From an uncultured Clostridia bacterium (GTDB taxonomy: Bacteria > Bacillota > Clostridia > Christensenellales > UBA1242): a stretch of DNA of 64,000 nucleotides. The notes under the pieces are model-generated. The model was not told where the DNA came from and made no database searches. It saw only the letters and a program-made list of their open reading frames with translations. The translations under genes and the position numbers were made by a program. The stretch covers positions 22,465-86,464 of the forward strand of contig CALVNZ010000005.1 of the NCBI GenBank assembly GCA_944350115.1, read 5' to 3'. Positions 52,457 to 62,118 of this stretch are shown piece after piece. The stretch's first letter is position 1. Every line of letters starts with the position of its first letter.

Positions 52457-53593
52457 ATGCAAGTTTTATCATATGTGCTTTATTTCATAATAGCCATTGC
52501 AATCCTGCTTTTCATGGTTTTAGTTCACGAACTTGGACATTATATAGCAGGAAGAATTTTAAAATTCAAAATTACAGAGTTTTCCATCGGTTTTGGTAAA
52601 GCTCTTTTTCAACGCAAAAATAAACGCGGAGAATTGATTTCTTTGCGTATTTTTCCTTTAGGTGGATATTGCGCTTTCAAAGGGGAGGAAGACGATTTAG
52701 AAAAGCCTGCGTCGGACAGTTTTAACGCTCAAAAGCCTTGGAAAAGAATTATTGTTTTTTTGGCTGGAATAACAATGAACTTTTTAACAGCAGTGCTTTT
52801 TTCTTTAATTTTGCTTTGCACTGTTGGTTATGATGTGCCACAAATCAGATCAAACAGCGTCTTTTACAACGACATAACATATTCTCAACCTGAACTGCAG
52901 GAAGGTGATGTCATCACACATATTGATGGACAAAAAATTGATTTTGCTTTCGGCGAAACTTTCCAAACTTTAATTGCAAACAAACAAGCTGAAGCTCTTG
53001 AATACATTGAAATAAATTATGGGGGAATTGAAAATGCGCCTGATGGCCTGCTTTCAGGATATTCTTTTGAGGCTACTGTAAATAGAGATGGAGAAACTCA
53101 AAATGTTGAGTTGTTTTTTCAAATTGTAAGAACTTACAAAGATGACGGAGCAACCTTAGCGTCTGAAAACTGCTTGCTTTGTTTCACTTATTCTCCTTAT
53201 GTTTATTCTTTTGGTGAAGCGCTTGGAAGATGTTGGCTTCTCGCTATTGGTTTTGCTTGGGTTGTGCTTGAAGCGCTTTGGCTTTTAATAACATTCCAAC
53301 TTCCAATAAGCGCTGTGGGCGGACCAATATCGACAATCACTATGATTGCGTCTGCGACACAAACAAACTGGCTAAATTTGTTAATTTTGATACCGGCTAT
53401 ATCTGCCAACTTGGCAATATTTAATTTACTTCCGTTTCCAGCGCTTGATGGCGCACATGTTGTCTTTACAACTATTGAATGGATCAGGGGCAAACCAATA
53501 AAACGAAGCATAGAAAACGTGATTCATTTTGTTGGGCTATGCATATTGTTTGGCTTTGTCATAATTGTTGACATTTTGCACTTTCTTTTGTAA
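52457..53593 (+). CDS. rseP: Site-2 intramembrane protease RseP
   Basis: RseP cleaves membrane-bound anti-sigma factors and signal peptides. HExxH is VHELGHYIAGR in the first helix (residues about 24-34). A PDZ-like domain occupies about 130-240, the third zinc ligand is in NLLPFPALDGAHVVF, and four helices are visible. At 378 aa it is complete. A TTTAGGAGAG ribosome site precedes the ATG. It is the second M50 protease in the window. Confidence 0.94.
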   Translation: MQVLSYVLYFIIAIAILLFMVLVHELGHYIAGRILKFKITEFSIGFGKALFQRKNKRGELISLRIFPLGGYCAFKGEEDDLEKPASDSFNAQKPWKRIIVFLAGITMNFLTAVLFSLILLCTVGYDVPQIRSNSVFYNDITYSQPELQEGDVITHIDGQKIDFAFGETFQTLIANKQAEALEYIEINYGGIENAPDGLLSGYSFEATVNRDGETQNVELFFQIVRTYKDDGATLASENCLLCFTYSPYVYSFGEALGRCWLLAIGFAWVVLEALWLLITFQLPISAVGGPISTITMIASATQTNWLNLLILIPAISANLAIFNLLPFPALDGAHVVFTTIEWIRGKPIKRSIENVIHFVGLCILFGFVIIVDILHFLL

Positions 53594-53596
53594 AAT
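53568..53596 (+). promoter_or_regulatory. Promoter for the leaderless PolC-like gene
   Basis: TTGACA at 53568-53573, 17-nt spacer, TAAAAT at 53591-53596, 6 nt to ATG 53603; it lies inside the end of rseP. Confidence 0.75.
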
Positions 53597-53602
53597 TAAA
53601 TT

Positions 53603-55135
53603 ATGGATGAATTTGTTCAGGAGTTAATAAATTACGAAGGCGGGAAATTTAGTTTTCTACGCCTTTTTGGTGTTTCTTTAGATGCGACACAAGAAGAATG
53701 CATCTTCACTTTTTTATATCCAGAAACAATTTCTGAAATATCACAACAACAAAGAAAAGAGATAGAAAATTTTGTTAAATCAAAAATTTCTTTACACAGC
53801 AAAATTCGAGTTAAATTTAAAAAAAGCTTTTTAGATGAAAACCTTTTGAAAAAAAATATATTACAGTTTTTAAAAAACAATTTTAAGTCAATTTATGCTG
53901 AAATTTCAGAAAACCAAATTGAAATAAAAAATGAAGAAAAAGTGATTAAAATTTTTTTAAACATGAGCAAAGAAATTAAATCATATTTTGATAGCAGATT
54001 TGTTAATATAAAAATTTTGGAATTTTTAGAAAATAATTACATAGGAACTTTTGATGTGGTTTCTGTTGAAAATGAAAATTTTGCTGTTGCTGATGAAATA
54101 TCGCCAGTTAAATACAAAGTTGAAGTTAGAAAAAAAGTAAGATATGAAGTAACGCCTATAAAAAAACTTTTTGGCAAAGACATTTCACCTTTCCCAGAAT
54201 TGATAAAACACAATTCTTCGCCAAAGTCTTCGGTGATTTTGTTTGGCAAAATATCAAATGTTGTCATTAAATCCTTTACAGCCAAAAAAGGTAAAAGAGC
54301 AGGGGAAGAAAAAAAATATGTTTCATTTATTCTTGATGACGGCAAAAAGATTGAGTGCATTTATTTCGCAACCAAAACTAACGAAAAAAAACTTGGCGCT
54401 TTGCAAGATGGGTTAAGTTTTTTATGCTTGGGAGATTTAAAAATTGGTCTTTCTGGCAAACTCACTTATTACATCAATGCTATGACTTTGGCTCAAATCA
54501 AAACAGCACCAATTGAAGATGAAGAAATATCATTAAAAGATAAACCGCCTGTTGTTAAAACTGAAGAGTATTATGAAAACAGACAAGAAAATTTGTTTGT
54601 TAAAGAACCAGTCTATAAAGAACCGGTTGCATCTCAATCCATTGTTGTTTATGACCTAGAAACAACGGGATTGAACCCGGAATTATGCGAAATAATTGAA
54701 ATTGGAGCAATAAAAGTTGAAAAAGGGAAGATAACGAAAAAGTTTTCAACTTTTGTAAAGCCTAATGAACCAATCCCTGCAGATGCCACAAAAATTAACC
54801 ATATCACAAATGAAATGGTGGCAAACGCTCCAAAAATAGAAGACGTCATTGTTGATTTTTATAATTTTTGCAAAGACTGTATTATATGCGGATATAACAA
54901 TACGGAATTCGATAATAAATTTTTGCGTAAAGCCTATCAAAAAGTGGGGCTACAACTACAAAATGAAAACCTTGATGTTATGATTTTGGCGAGAAGCAAA
55001 CATTTAAAAATTAAAAACGCAAAACTTACAACAGTCGCTGCGGCACTCGGCATTGATTTATCAGGAGCACATAGAGCCTATAACGATGCGTTCGCAACAG
55101 CCAAAGTCCTTTTAAAATTAAGTGAAGAAAATTAA
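53603..55135 (+). CDS. PolC-like protein: N-terminal, OB-fold and 3'-5' exonuclease domains only
   Basis: The 510-aa protein resembles the front of PolC, the Bacillota replicative polymerase. It has an N-terminal domain (about 1-190), an OB-fold segment (about 200-310: SSVILFGKISNVVIKSF, KKYVSFILDDG), a linker, and a DEDDh exonuclease. The exonuclease motifs are intact: YDLETTGL (about 348-355), GYNNTEFDNKFL (about 430) and HRAYNDA (about 489). It then ends with a normal stop; the PHP and polymerase domains (about 900 residues) are absent, and the next gene is rimP. The gene occupies the place of polC between rseP and rimP. Translation appears leaderless. Confidence 0.85.
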   Translation: MDEFVQELINYEGGKFSFLRLFGVSLDATQEECIFTFLYPETISEISQQQRKEIENFVKSKISLHSKIRVKFKKSFLDENLLKKNILQFLKNNFKSIYAEISENQIEIKNEEKVIKIFLNMSKEIKSYFDSRFVNIKILEFLENNYIGTFDVVSVENENFAVADEISPVKYKVEVRKKVRYEVTPIKKLFGKDISPFPELIKHNSSPKSSVILFGKISNVVIKSFTAKKGKRAGEEKKYVSFILDDGKKIECIYFATKTNEKKLGALQDGLSFLCLGDLKIGLSGKLTYYINAMTLAQIKTAPIEDEEISLKDKPPVVKTEEYYENRQENLFVKEPVYKEPVASQSIVVYDLETTGLNPELCEIIEIGAIKVEKGKITKKFSTFVKPNEPIPADATKINHITNEMVANAPKIEDVIVDFYNFCKDCIICGYNNTEFDNKFLRKAYQKVGLQLQNENLDVMILARSKHLKIKNAKLTTVAAALGIDLSGAHRAYNDAFATAKVLLKLSEEN

Positions 55136-55174
55136 AATTTTTATTTAATATTTTTTAAAAATTTGTAATTTTTC

Positions 55175-55203
55175 TTGCAATTGGGGAAATATCATGTTAT
55201 AAT
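55175..55203 (+). promoter_or_regulatory. Promoter of the rimP-nusA-infB operon
   Basis: TTGCAA at 55175-55180, 17-nt spacer, TATAAT at 55198-55203 with TGT extension. Confidence 0.75.
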
Positions 55204-55221
55204 AAAGAGACTAGAAATTTC

Positions 55222-55247
55222 GGAAGTGGGCAAATTGTGCCCACTTC
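55222..55247 (+). promoter_or_regulatory. Leader hairpin upstream of rimP
   Basis: A 9-bp perfect stem, GAAGTGGGC with GCCCACTTC, loop AAATTGT, about 20 nt after the predicted start site and not followed by a T-run. It resembles the hairpin known as the rimP-leader motif upstream of nusA operons. Confidence 0.65.
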
Positions 55248-55267
55248 ATTTGTAGAAGGAGGAAAAT

Positions 55268-55726
55268 TTGGCAAAAGTAAAACAGGTCTGTGAAAAAGAA
55301 ATTGCACCAATTATTGAAGATTTGGGATATGATTTGATTGAAGTGAGTTATCAAAAACTTGCTGATGGAATGAACTTGATTTTTACAATTGACAGCGACA
55401 ATGGAATAACCATAGACGATTGTGAAAAAGTAAGCAAAGTTATTGATCCAATCCTTGACAAACTTAATCCAACAGAAGACCAACCTTATATTTTAAGTGT
55501 AAGTTCACCTGGCATTGATCGTCCTTTAAAAACAGAACGTGATTTTAAAAGAAATCTTGAAAAAGAAATTGAACTCACTTTATTTAAAAAGATCGATGGC
55601 AAAAAAACTTTTGTTGGAACTTTGAAAACTTATGATGACAACGAAATTACTATCGATGAAAACAATAAGCTTGTAACGCTGAAGCGAAAAGATATCGCAC
55701 AAATTCAGCCAGTTATAAAATTTTAA
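55268..55726 (+). CDS. rimP: Ribosome maturation factor RimP
   Basis: RimP acts in 30S assembly. EKEIAPIIEDLGYDLIEVSYQ, TIDDCEKVSKVIDPILD and LSVSSPGIDRPLKTERDFKR are family features. At 152 aa it is complete. The start is TTG with a perfect AAGGAGG site. First gene of the transcription/translation operon that continues through at least truB. Confidence 0.94.
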   Translation: MAKVKQVCEKEIAPIIEDLGYDLIEVSYQKLADGMNLIFTIDSDNGITIDDCEKVSKVIDPILDKLNPTEDQPYILSVSSPGIDRPLKTERDFKRNLEKEIELTLFKKIDGKKTFVGTLKTYDDNEITIDENNKLVTLKRKDIAQIQPVIKF

Positions 55727-55737
55727 GGAGAATTGAC

Positions 55738-56901
55738 ATGATAAACAAAGATTTTTTTCAAGCATTAGAAGACTTGGAAGCAGAGAAAAAAATAGACAAG
55801 GAAAAATTTATTGAAGCGTTGGAAATCGCTTTGACTTCCGCTTATAAAAAAATGTATGGCGAAGCAAAAAGTGCAACTGTTAAAATCAACCCAGATAGAA
55901 ATACAATAAGAATTTATTCTTACAAAACTGTTGTTGATGAAGTGACAGATCCTGACAAAGAGATTTCTTTGCAAGAAGCACAACTTATTAAAAAAAGTTA
56001 TAAAGTAGGTGATATCGTTGCAGAGGAAGAATCCACGAAAGAATTTGGAAGAATTGCAGCTCAAACAGCAAAACAAGTTGTTATGCAAAGACTTAAAGAA
56101 ATTGAAAGGGGAATAGCTGTTTCAGAAATTTCTGAAAAAGAAGATGAACTCTTGACAACCATCGTAAAAAGAATTGACAACGGAACAGTTTATGTTCAAA
56201 TTTCTGGTTCACATGTCGAAGGAATTATGTTGCCGTCTGACCAAATTCCTAACGAAAAATATGAAGTCGGACAGAGAATAAAGGTTTATGTTAAAAAGAT
56301 CAAAGATTCTTTCCGTGGGCCTCAAATTCAAGTTACAAGAAGCAACATTGGTTTTGTTAGAAAAATTTTCGAACTTGAAGTTCCTGAAATTGCAAACGGC
56401 GATGTTAAAATAAAAAACATTGCTCGTGACCCAGGCAACAGAGCAAAAGTTGCTGTTTACACTGACAAACCAAACATTGATCCAGTAGGAGCTTGTGTTG
56501 GAAATCACGGAATTAGAATCAACACCATTGTTTCTGAGCTTAATGGGGAAAAAGTGGATTTGATTTTATATAGCGATGATCCACTTGAATACATCGCACG
56601 TGCTTTAAGTCCAGCAAAAGTTTTAAGTGTTGAAACAAACGAAAGCCTGATGGCTTCAAGAGTTATTGTTCCAGACGACAAACTTTCTCTTGCCATTGGC
56701 AAAAATGGACAAAATGTTCGTCTTGCAGCTCGTTTGACAGGCTGGAAGATTGAAGTTAAACCTGAAAGTGCTTTATCATCAACCTCTCAATCAAATGAAG
56801 TAAAAGATGTTGAATATGAGCTTGTTGAACTTGATGACACGGATTCTTTCCAATCATTTGATGATCTTGAAGAAATAAGTGGAGATGAAAATGAAGAATG
56901 A
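55738..56901 (+). CDS. nusA: Transcription factor NusA
   Basis: NusA modulates pausing, termination and antitermination. N-terminal RNAP-binding domain (about 1-130), S1 domain (about 135-200: GTVYVQISGSHVEGIMLPSD), KH1 with PGNRAKVAVYT and KH2 ending in KLSLAIGKNGQNVRLAARLTGWKIEV. The acidic tail (about 350-387) is short. At 387 aa it is the typical Bacillota form without E. coli-type C-terminal repeats. AAGGAGA site. Confidence 0.96.
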   Translation: MINKDFFQALEDLEAEKKIDKEKFIEALEIALTSAYKKMYGEAKSATVKINPDRNTIRIYSYKTVVDEVTDPDKEISLQEAQLIKKSYKVGDIVAEEESTKEFGRIAAQTAKQVVMQRLKEIERGIAVSEISEKEDELLTTIVKRIDNGTVYVQISGSHVEGIMLPSDQIPNEKYEVGQRIKVYVKKIKDSFRGPQIQVTRSNIGFVRKIFELEVPEIANGDVKIKNIARDPGNRAKVAVYTDKPNIDPVGACVGNHGIRINTIVSELNGEKVDLILYSDDPLEYIARALSPAKVLSVETNESLMASRVIVPDDKLSLAIGKNGQNVRLAARLTGWKIEVKPESALSSTSQSNEVKDVEYELVELDDTDSFQSFDDLEEISGDENEE

Positions 56902-57154
56902 AACTCTTCGAATGTGCGTTGTGTGCAGACAAATGAAAGATAAACGCACTTTAACTCGAATAGTAAAAAACAAAGAAAACAAATTTTTTGTTGACAAAAC
57001 AGGCAAGCAAGCAGGGCGAGGCGCATATGTTTGTGACAGCCAAGAATGCATGTCTAAATTAAAAAAACAAAAAATTTTAAATAAAGCATTCAAATGTGAA
57101 GTGCCAGTTGAAATTTATGAAGAATTGGAGAAAGAATGCAAAGAGAAAAAATAA
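56891..57154 (+). CDS. ylxR: YlxR family RNA-binding protein
   Basis: RMCVVCRQMKDKRTLTRIV is the YlxR signature (RxCxxCR), and GRGAYVCDSQECMSKLKKQ contains the second Cys pair and the RGAY motif. At 87 aa it is complete. YlxR/RnpM has been linked to RNase P modulation; rnpB is at 30104. ATG 56891 is chosen because GGAG lies 6 nt upstream; it overlaps the end of nusA by 11 bp. Confidence 0.92.
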   Translation: MKNETLRMCVVCRQMKDKRTLTRIVKNKENKFFVDKTGKQAGRGAYVCDSQECMSKLKKQKILNKAFKCEVPVEIYEELEKECKEKK

Positions 57155-57429
57155 AAACATATTTAGGTCTTGCCAACAAAGCTGGCTATTTAATAATAGG
57201 AAGTGACAAACTTGATAAGTACAACAAAAAATTATATTTGGTTTTAATTGATTCAAGTGCAGGCAAAACTTCAAAAAAACTTGTAGCAAAATTTGAAAAC
57301 AATGAAATATTTTGCAAAGAAGTAGAAGATCTTCAATCTCTTGTAGACATAGATAATTGCAAAATTGTGGGCGTTAAAAATCACGGTTTGAGTGAAGAAA
57401 TAAAAAAATATTTAATTGAGGGAGAATAA
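57136..57429 (+). CDS. ylxQ: L7Ae-family ribosomal protein YlxQ
   Basis: Begins KIKTYLGLANKAGYLIIGSDKL and continues with KLYLVLIDSSAGKTSKKL, the L7Ae/L30e fold that binds kink-turn RNA. At 97 aa it is complete. Overlaps ylxR by 19 bp with its ribosome site (TTGGAGA) inside ylxR. The order nusA-ylxR-ylxQ-infB is standard. Confidence 0.92.
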   Translation: MQREKIKTYLGLANKAGYLIIGSDKLDKYNKKLYLVLIDSSAGKTSKKLVAKFENNEIFCKEVEDLQSLVDIDNCKIVGVKNHGLSEEIKKYLIEGE

Positions 57430-57430
57430 T

Positions 57431-59950
57431 TTGGCAAATCAATCATTAAACAATTTAAAAACCATTCATGACATGCAAAAAGAGGGCAGTTTATTAGAAC
57501 TGCTCAGGGATTTGCGTGCTTTAAAAACAGACTTGGAAACTTTTGCCAAATCTGCTGTTGTTATTAAAAAAGAAAAGGAAGCAAAAAAAGAGGCTGAAAT
57601 TCATAAAGCAACTGTTGAAGCAAAAGCTCCAACTGTTTCTCCTGAAAATAATGAAGAAGCAAAAGTGGTCGCAGAAAAAAGAGAAGAAAAACCTAAACAA
57701 GAAGTGCGCACTTTTTCTGATAATAAAACAGCTAACAACAACTTTAGAAAATTTGATCAACGCCCTCAACAACAAAGACCTCAAAATAATTTTCAACAAA
57801 ACAGGCAAGGTCAACAAGGTCAATTTGCAAACAAACCTAATTTCGCAGGCAAAAACAATCAAAAACCTTTTGAAAATAAAAACAATCAACAAGGCGGGAA
57901 ATCAGCAAAATTTGTGTCAACAAAAGTCAATAATTTCCGTTCGTTTGCCGGTTCAGAACCTGCTGACACAATGATTGTTCAACCAGAGAGATCATTTGGA
58001 AATAAAAATAAAAACCCACAAAAGAAAAATATTGATGAAAAAGCAAAACCAACAAGAAAAGGCATGGAACCAAGACGCCAAAGCGTTTTAATGCTTGATG
58101 AAAACAACGACTTTGAAGAATCAATGATGGGTTCCAGAAAAGCAACAAACAAGCTTAAAAAGAAACAAGAAAATGTTGTTGCAACAAAAATTACACACGC
58201 AGTTATTAATTCAAATGAAATAACAATAAAAGATTTAAGTGAAAAAACAGGTCGTCCTGTTGCTGAAATTGTGAAAAAACTTATGATTTTGGGAATAATG
58301 GCGACAATCAACTCAACGATCAATTTTGAAACAGCGGAACTTGTTGCAAGCGAACTAGGAGTAACTCTTGAATTAAAGCTTGACAAAACTATGGAAGAAA
58401 AATTGTTTGAACAACAAAACAAAAATGATGATGACGAAAAAAATCTTGTTAAAAGACCGCCTGTTGTCACAGTTATGGGACACGTTGACCATGGCAAGAC
58501 TTCTCTTCTTGATGCATTTAGGAAAACCAATGTTGTTGCTGGCGAAGCAGGTGGTATTACACAGAAAATTGGTGCTTACCAAATCACTTTTAACAATGAA
58601 AAAATCACATTTATAGACACTCCTGGGCACGCCGCTTTCACTGCTATGCGTGCTCGTGGTGCACAAGCAACAGATATTGCAATATTGGTTGTTGCAGCTG
58701 ATGATGGAATCATGCCACAAACAGTTGAAGCCATCAATCACATTAAATCTGCAGGGGTGCCAATGATTGTTGCGATAAATAAAATTGACAAACCAGAAGC
58801 AAATTTAGACAAAGTTAAACAACAACTTGCTGAACATGATTTGCTCCCAGAAGAATGGGGTGGGAAGACAATTTGTGTGCCTGTTTCAGCAAAAACAGGA
58901 CAAGGCATGGATGAATTAAAATCTATGATCTTGCTGGTCGCTGAAATGGAAGAATTAAAAGCAAATCCAAAACATATGGCAACCGGTGTGATTTTGGAAG
59001 CAGAACTTGACAAAAACAGAGGGCCAGTTGCAACTGTTTTGGTGCAAAATGGGACGTTAAACATTGGCGATCCATTCCTTTCTGGATTGACTTATGGAAA
59101 AGTTAAAGCTATGTTTGATGAACATGGCAAGCCTGTTAAATCAGCACCTCCATCAACACCTGTTTCAGTGTTAGGATTTTATGATGTGCCATCTTCTGGT
59201 GATGCGTTCTACGAAGTAAGCGAATCTCTTTCAAAACAGGTTATACAAGAAAGAATAGATAAGATTAAAAAAGCTAATGCTTTGAAAACGAGTGGTGTTA
59301 GTTTAGACGACTTTATGGACAAAGTTCATGAAGGCTCACTTAAAAACTTAAATTTGATTGTAAAAACTGACACAAAAGGTTCAATGGAAGCGTTAATCGC
59401 AACTCTTTCTCCAATTATGAATGAAGAAGCCAAAGTCAACATCGTTCATGCAGCACCTGGGGCAGTAACTGAATCAGATCTTGTGCTTGCAGATGCGTCA
59501 AAAGCTGTCATTATTGCCTTTAATGTGAAGCCAGTTGCAAAAGCAAAACAAATGGCAGAAAGACAAAAAATTGAAATAAAAGAATACAAAATCATTTATG
59601 AAGTTGTGGATGATGTTACGCGAGCAATCAATGGAATGCTGTCAATAAAATATGAAGAAAAATTCATAGGTATGGCAGAAATTCGCATGGTATTCAAACT
59701 TTCTTCAGCAGGTAAAATTGCAGGATGCATGGTTAAAGAAGGAAAAGCAACTCGTGGTGCTATTGCAAAAGTTATGCGAGGTAATGAAGAAATAGGAAAA
59801 ACGACAGTTGAATCATTAAAAATCGTGAAAGATGAAAAAGCAGAAGTCGTAAAAGGCTATGAATGCGGAATTAAACTTAAAGACAACATAGACTTTAAAG
59901 AAGGCGACACAATTGAGTTTTATGTAAGCGAACCAATCAAAAGGGGGTAA
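57431..59950 (+). CDS. infB: Translation initiation factor IF-2
   Basis: IF-2 places initiator tRNA on the ribosome. An N-terminal Lys/Glu region and a Gln/Asn-rich low-complexity segment (about residues 85-170) precede the IF2-N domain. The G domain starts at about 345 ([46 protein letters not shown]). Domains II-IV end in the initiator-tRNA-binding [19 protein letters not shown]. At 839 aa it is complete. The start is TTG at 57431 with GGGAG 6 nt upstream. Confidence 0.96.
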   Translation: MANQSLNNLKTIHDMQKEGSLLELLRDLRALKTDLETFAKSAVVIKKEKEAKKEAEIHKATVEAKAPTVSPENNEEAKVVAEKREEKPKQEVRTFSDNKTANNNFRKFDQRPQQQRPQNNFQQNRQGQQGQFANKPNFAGKNNQKPFENKNNQQGGKSAKFVSTKVNNFRSFAGSEPADTMIVQPERSFGNKNKNPQKKNIDEKAKPTRKGMEPRRQSVLMLDENNDFEESMMGSRKATNKLKKKQENVVATKITHAVINSNEITIKDLSEKTGRPVAEIVKKLMILGIMATINSTINFETAELVASELGVTLELKLDKTMEEKLFEQQNKNDDDEKNLVKRPPVVTVMGHVDHGKTSLLDAFRKTNVVAGEAGGITQKIGAYQITFNNEKITFIDTPGHAAFTAMRARGAQATDIAILVVAADDGIMPQTVEAINHIKSAGVPMIVAINKIDKPEANLDKVKQQLAEHDLLPEEWGGKTICVPVSAKTGQGMDELKSMILLVAEMEELKANPKHMATGVILEAELDKNRGPVATVLVQNGTLNIGDPFLSGLTYGKVKAMFDEHGKPVKSAPPSTPVSVLGFYDVPSSGDAFYEVSESLSKQVIQERIDKIKKANALKTSGVSLDDFMDKVHEGSLKNLNLIVKTDTKGSMEALIATLSPIMNEEAKVNIVHAAPGAVTESDLVLADASKAVIIAFNVKPVAKAKQMAERQKIEIKEYKIIYEVVDDVTRAINGMLSIKYEEKFIGMAEIRMVFKLSSAGKIAGCMVKEGKATRGAIAKVMRGNEEIGKTTVESLKIVKDEKAEVVKGYECGIKLKDNIDFKEGDTIEFYVSEPIKRG

Positions 59951-59953
59951 GAA

Positions 59954-60334
59954 ATGTCAAATAGAATAGACAGAGCAAATTCTCAAATTCAAAAAGCTTT
60001 GCAAACTATCTTACATGATCACATGAACGACCCAAGAATTGATGACTTCGTTGGAGTAAGCGAAGTGAAAGTTACGCCAGATTTTCGCTTTTGTAAAGTC
60101 AAAATTTCTATTACAGATGGAAACTATTCAAAAGCTGACACTGTCATAAGTGTGCTAAAAAAATCAGAAGGTTACATCAAGCACCTTTTAAGTGAAATGC
60201 TTGATATGCCACACATTCCAAAACTTGATTTCATTTTTGATAAAAACATGCTTAACGCCATAAGAATAAATGAGCTTTTAAACGGCTTAAAAATTCCACC
60301 AAAAGACGAAGGGGAAGAAAATGACGAAGTTTGA
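59954..60334 (+). CDS. rbfA: Ribosome-binding factor A
   Basis: RbfA assists 16S maturation. RANSQIQKALQTILHDHMNDPRI, VSEVKVTPDFRFCKVKISI and MPHIPKLDFIFDKNM match the KH-type family. At 126 aa it is complete. AAGGGGG site; overlaps nrnA by 14 bp. Confidence 0.95.
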   Translation: MSNRIDRANSQIQKALQTILHDHMNDPRIDDFVGVSEVKVTPDFRFCKVKISITDGNYSKADTVISVLKKSEGYIKHLLSEMLDMPHIPKLDFIFDKNMLNAIRINELLNGLKIPPKDEGEENDEV

Positions 60335-61262
60335 ACAAGTAATTTCACAAATAAATGCGGCAAAAACTATTGCCGTATTTTCTCATATGAATTATGACAA
60401 CGACGCTCTGGGATCTTTGTATGGTTTAACAGAATATTTAAAAACCAAAGGAAAAAAAGTTGAGACTTTTTTGGATTCTAAAATTACAGATGTAGATGCC
60501 AAATTATTTGATCCGAAATTATTAAGTGATCAGCCTAAAAATTATGATTTAGTTATTATGGTTGACTGTGCAAATGGGACAAGGCTTGGAAAATATTTTG
60601 ATTTTTTTAAATTACAAAAAAATTCAATCAGACTTGACCATCACAGCGGAATATCAAAAGATGCAAAACTTGAAATCACAATGCCATATTCTTCTGCATG
60701 CGAAGTTATATTAGAACTAATTGAAAAAATGGGTGATAAACCTACAAAAAAAATTGCAACTTACTTATATGCTGGACTTGCAAGTGACACGGTGTCTTTT
60801 CAAGCAGAAAGCGTGACGACAAGAACATTTGAAAATGCATATAAACTTGCAAATTATGGTGCAGACATATCTTTTGTTAATCAAATTTTGTTTAAAACGA
60901 AATCTTTGGCTTTGCATAAATTAAAAAATCTTGTTTTCGATCGAATTAAAATATATGATAATGACATTGCTATTTCTTTTATATCACAAAAAGATTTGAA
61001 AAAATATGGTTTAAGTTTTAACAATCTTAACTTTACAGATGAACTCACTGGCATTGACCAAATCAATATAGCATGCCTTATAAAAGAAAAAGGTTCAAAC
61101 AAAATCAATTGCAGTTTTAGATGCAAAAAAGGTTTTAATGTTGCAAAAATCGCAACAGCACTTGGTGGAGGTGGACATAAAGAAGCCGCAGCGTGCATTT
61201 TGAATGGTTCACTAAAATCGGTTAAACAAAAAGTTTTAAAAACAATAAGAGAAGAAAGATGA
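60321..61262 (+). CDS. nrnA: DHH/DHHA1 nanoRNase / pAp phosphatase NrnA
   Basis: NrnA degrades short oligoribonucleotides and dephosphorylates pAp. Motif I is SHMNYDNDALGS (commonly SHxNPDGDAxGS; the metal Asp residues remain), MVDCAN follows, then the DHH motif RLDHHSG and the DHHA1 motif GGGGHKEAAAC. At 313 aa it is complete. Between rbfA and truB, as is usual. ATGA overlap with truB. Confidence 0.92.
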   Translation: MTKFEQVISQINAAKTIAVFSHMNYDNDALGSLYGLTEYLKTKGKKVETFLDSKITDVDAKLFDPKLLSDQPKNYDLVIMVDCANGTRLGKYFDFFKLQKNSIRLDHHSGISKDAKLEITMPYSSACEVILELIEKMGDKPTKKIATYLYAGLASDTVSFQAESVTTRTFENAYKLANYGADISFVNQILFKTKSLALHKLKNLVFDRIKIYDNDIAISFISQKDLKKYGLSFNNLNFTDELTGIDQINIACLIKEKGSNKINCSFRCKKGFNVAKIATALGGGGHKEAAACILNGSLKSVKQKVLKTIREER

Positions 61263-62107
61263 ACAATAGCGGAATAATTTTATTAAATAAACCAAGAGGT
61301 TTGTCTTCAAATACTGCTGTCAATGTTGTTAAAAAGAGTGTTGGTGCTTTAAAAGCAGGACATCTTGGAACATTAGATGTGGAAGCGGAAGGATTATTGC
61401 CTATAACACTCAATTCTTCAACAAAACTTTTTGATATGTTTTTAAATAAAGATAAGACTTATCGAACAAAAATAAAATTTGGAGAATACAGCCCAACTTA
61501 TGATTTGGAAGGGGAAATAAAAAAAATTGATGAAGTGGTGATTGATAAAAAAGTTCTAAAAAGTGTTTTAAAACATTTTATTGGAAGCTTTGATCAAATC
61601 CCACCAAATTACTCTGCAAAAAAAATAAATGGGAAAAAAGCATATCAACTCGCTTTGGAAGGGAAAGATGTTGAGTTAAAACCAAAACGAATAACAATCT
61701 ATGACATAAAAGTTGTTAAGCAACTTGCAAAAGACTTTTTCGAACTCGAAATTTCTTGTTCCGCTGGCACTTATATTCGAGCTCTTGCAAGAGACATCGC
61801 TAAGGAATTTTCAACTTGTGGCGTTTGTTATGAAATAATACGCACAAGATGTGGAAATTTTAAATTAAAAAACTCAAAATCTTTGGAAGAAATAAAAAAA
61901 GGTCATTACAATTTAATTAAACCTGAAAAATTATTTAACTTTCATAAAATTAAAGTCACAGAAAATGAAATGAACAAACTTTTAAATGGTGCTGACATAA
62001 AAACATTAAAAAATGACGGAACCTTTAAAGTGTTTTATAAAAATCAATTTTTAGGTTTAGGTGAAATTAAAAATCAAATTTTGCATTTATCTCTGAGATT
62101 AAATTAA
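61259..62107 (+). CDS. truB: tRNA pseudouridine-55 synthase TruB
   Basis: TruB converts U55 of the T-arm to pseudouridine. ILLNKPRGLSS and GHLGTLDVEAEGLLPI contain the catalytic Asp. YSAKKINGKKAYQLALEG and ISCSAGTYIRALARDIA follow. At 282 aa it is complete with a short C-terminal extension. ribF, the usual next gene, is absent. Confidence 0.95.
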   Translation: MNNSGIILLNKPRGLSSNTAVNVVKKSVGALKAGHLGTLDVEAEGLLPITLNSSTKLFDMFLNKDKTYRTKIKFGEYSPTYDLEGEIKKIDEVVIDKKVLKSVLKHFIGSFDQIPPNYSAKKINGKKAYQLALEGKDVELKPKRITIYDIKVVKQLAKDFFELEISCSAGTYIRALARDIAKEFSTCGVCYEIIRTRCGNFKLKNSKSLEEIKKGHYNLIKPEKLFNFHKIKVTENEMNKLLNGADIKTLKNDGTFKVFYKNQFLGLGEIKNQILHLSLRLN

Positions 62108-62118
62108 AAGGAGCAACC

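Noticed and set aside
55135..55268. Frameshifted remainder of polC after the PolC-like gene
   Set aside because: Only 130 bp of promoter and leader sequence separate it from rimP; no polymerase-like peptide in any frame.
57543..57974. 143-codon Lys/Leu/Asn-rich plus-strand ORF inside infB
   Set aside because: A shadow frame of the low-complexity infB N-terminus; no start signals.
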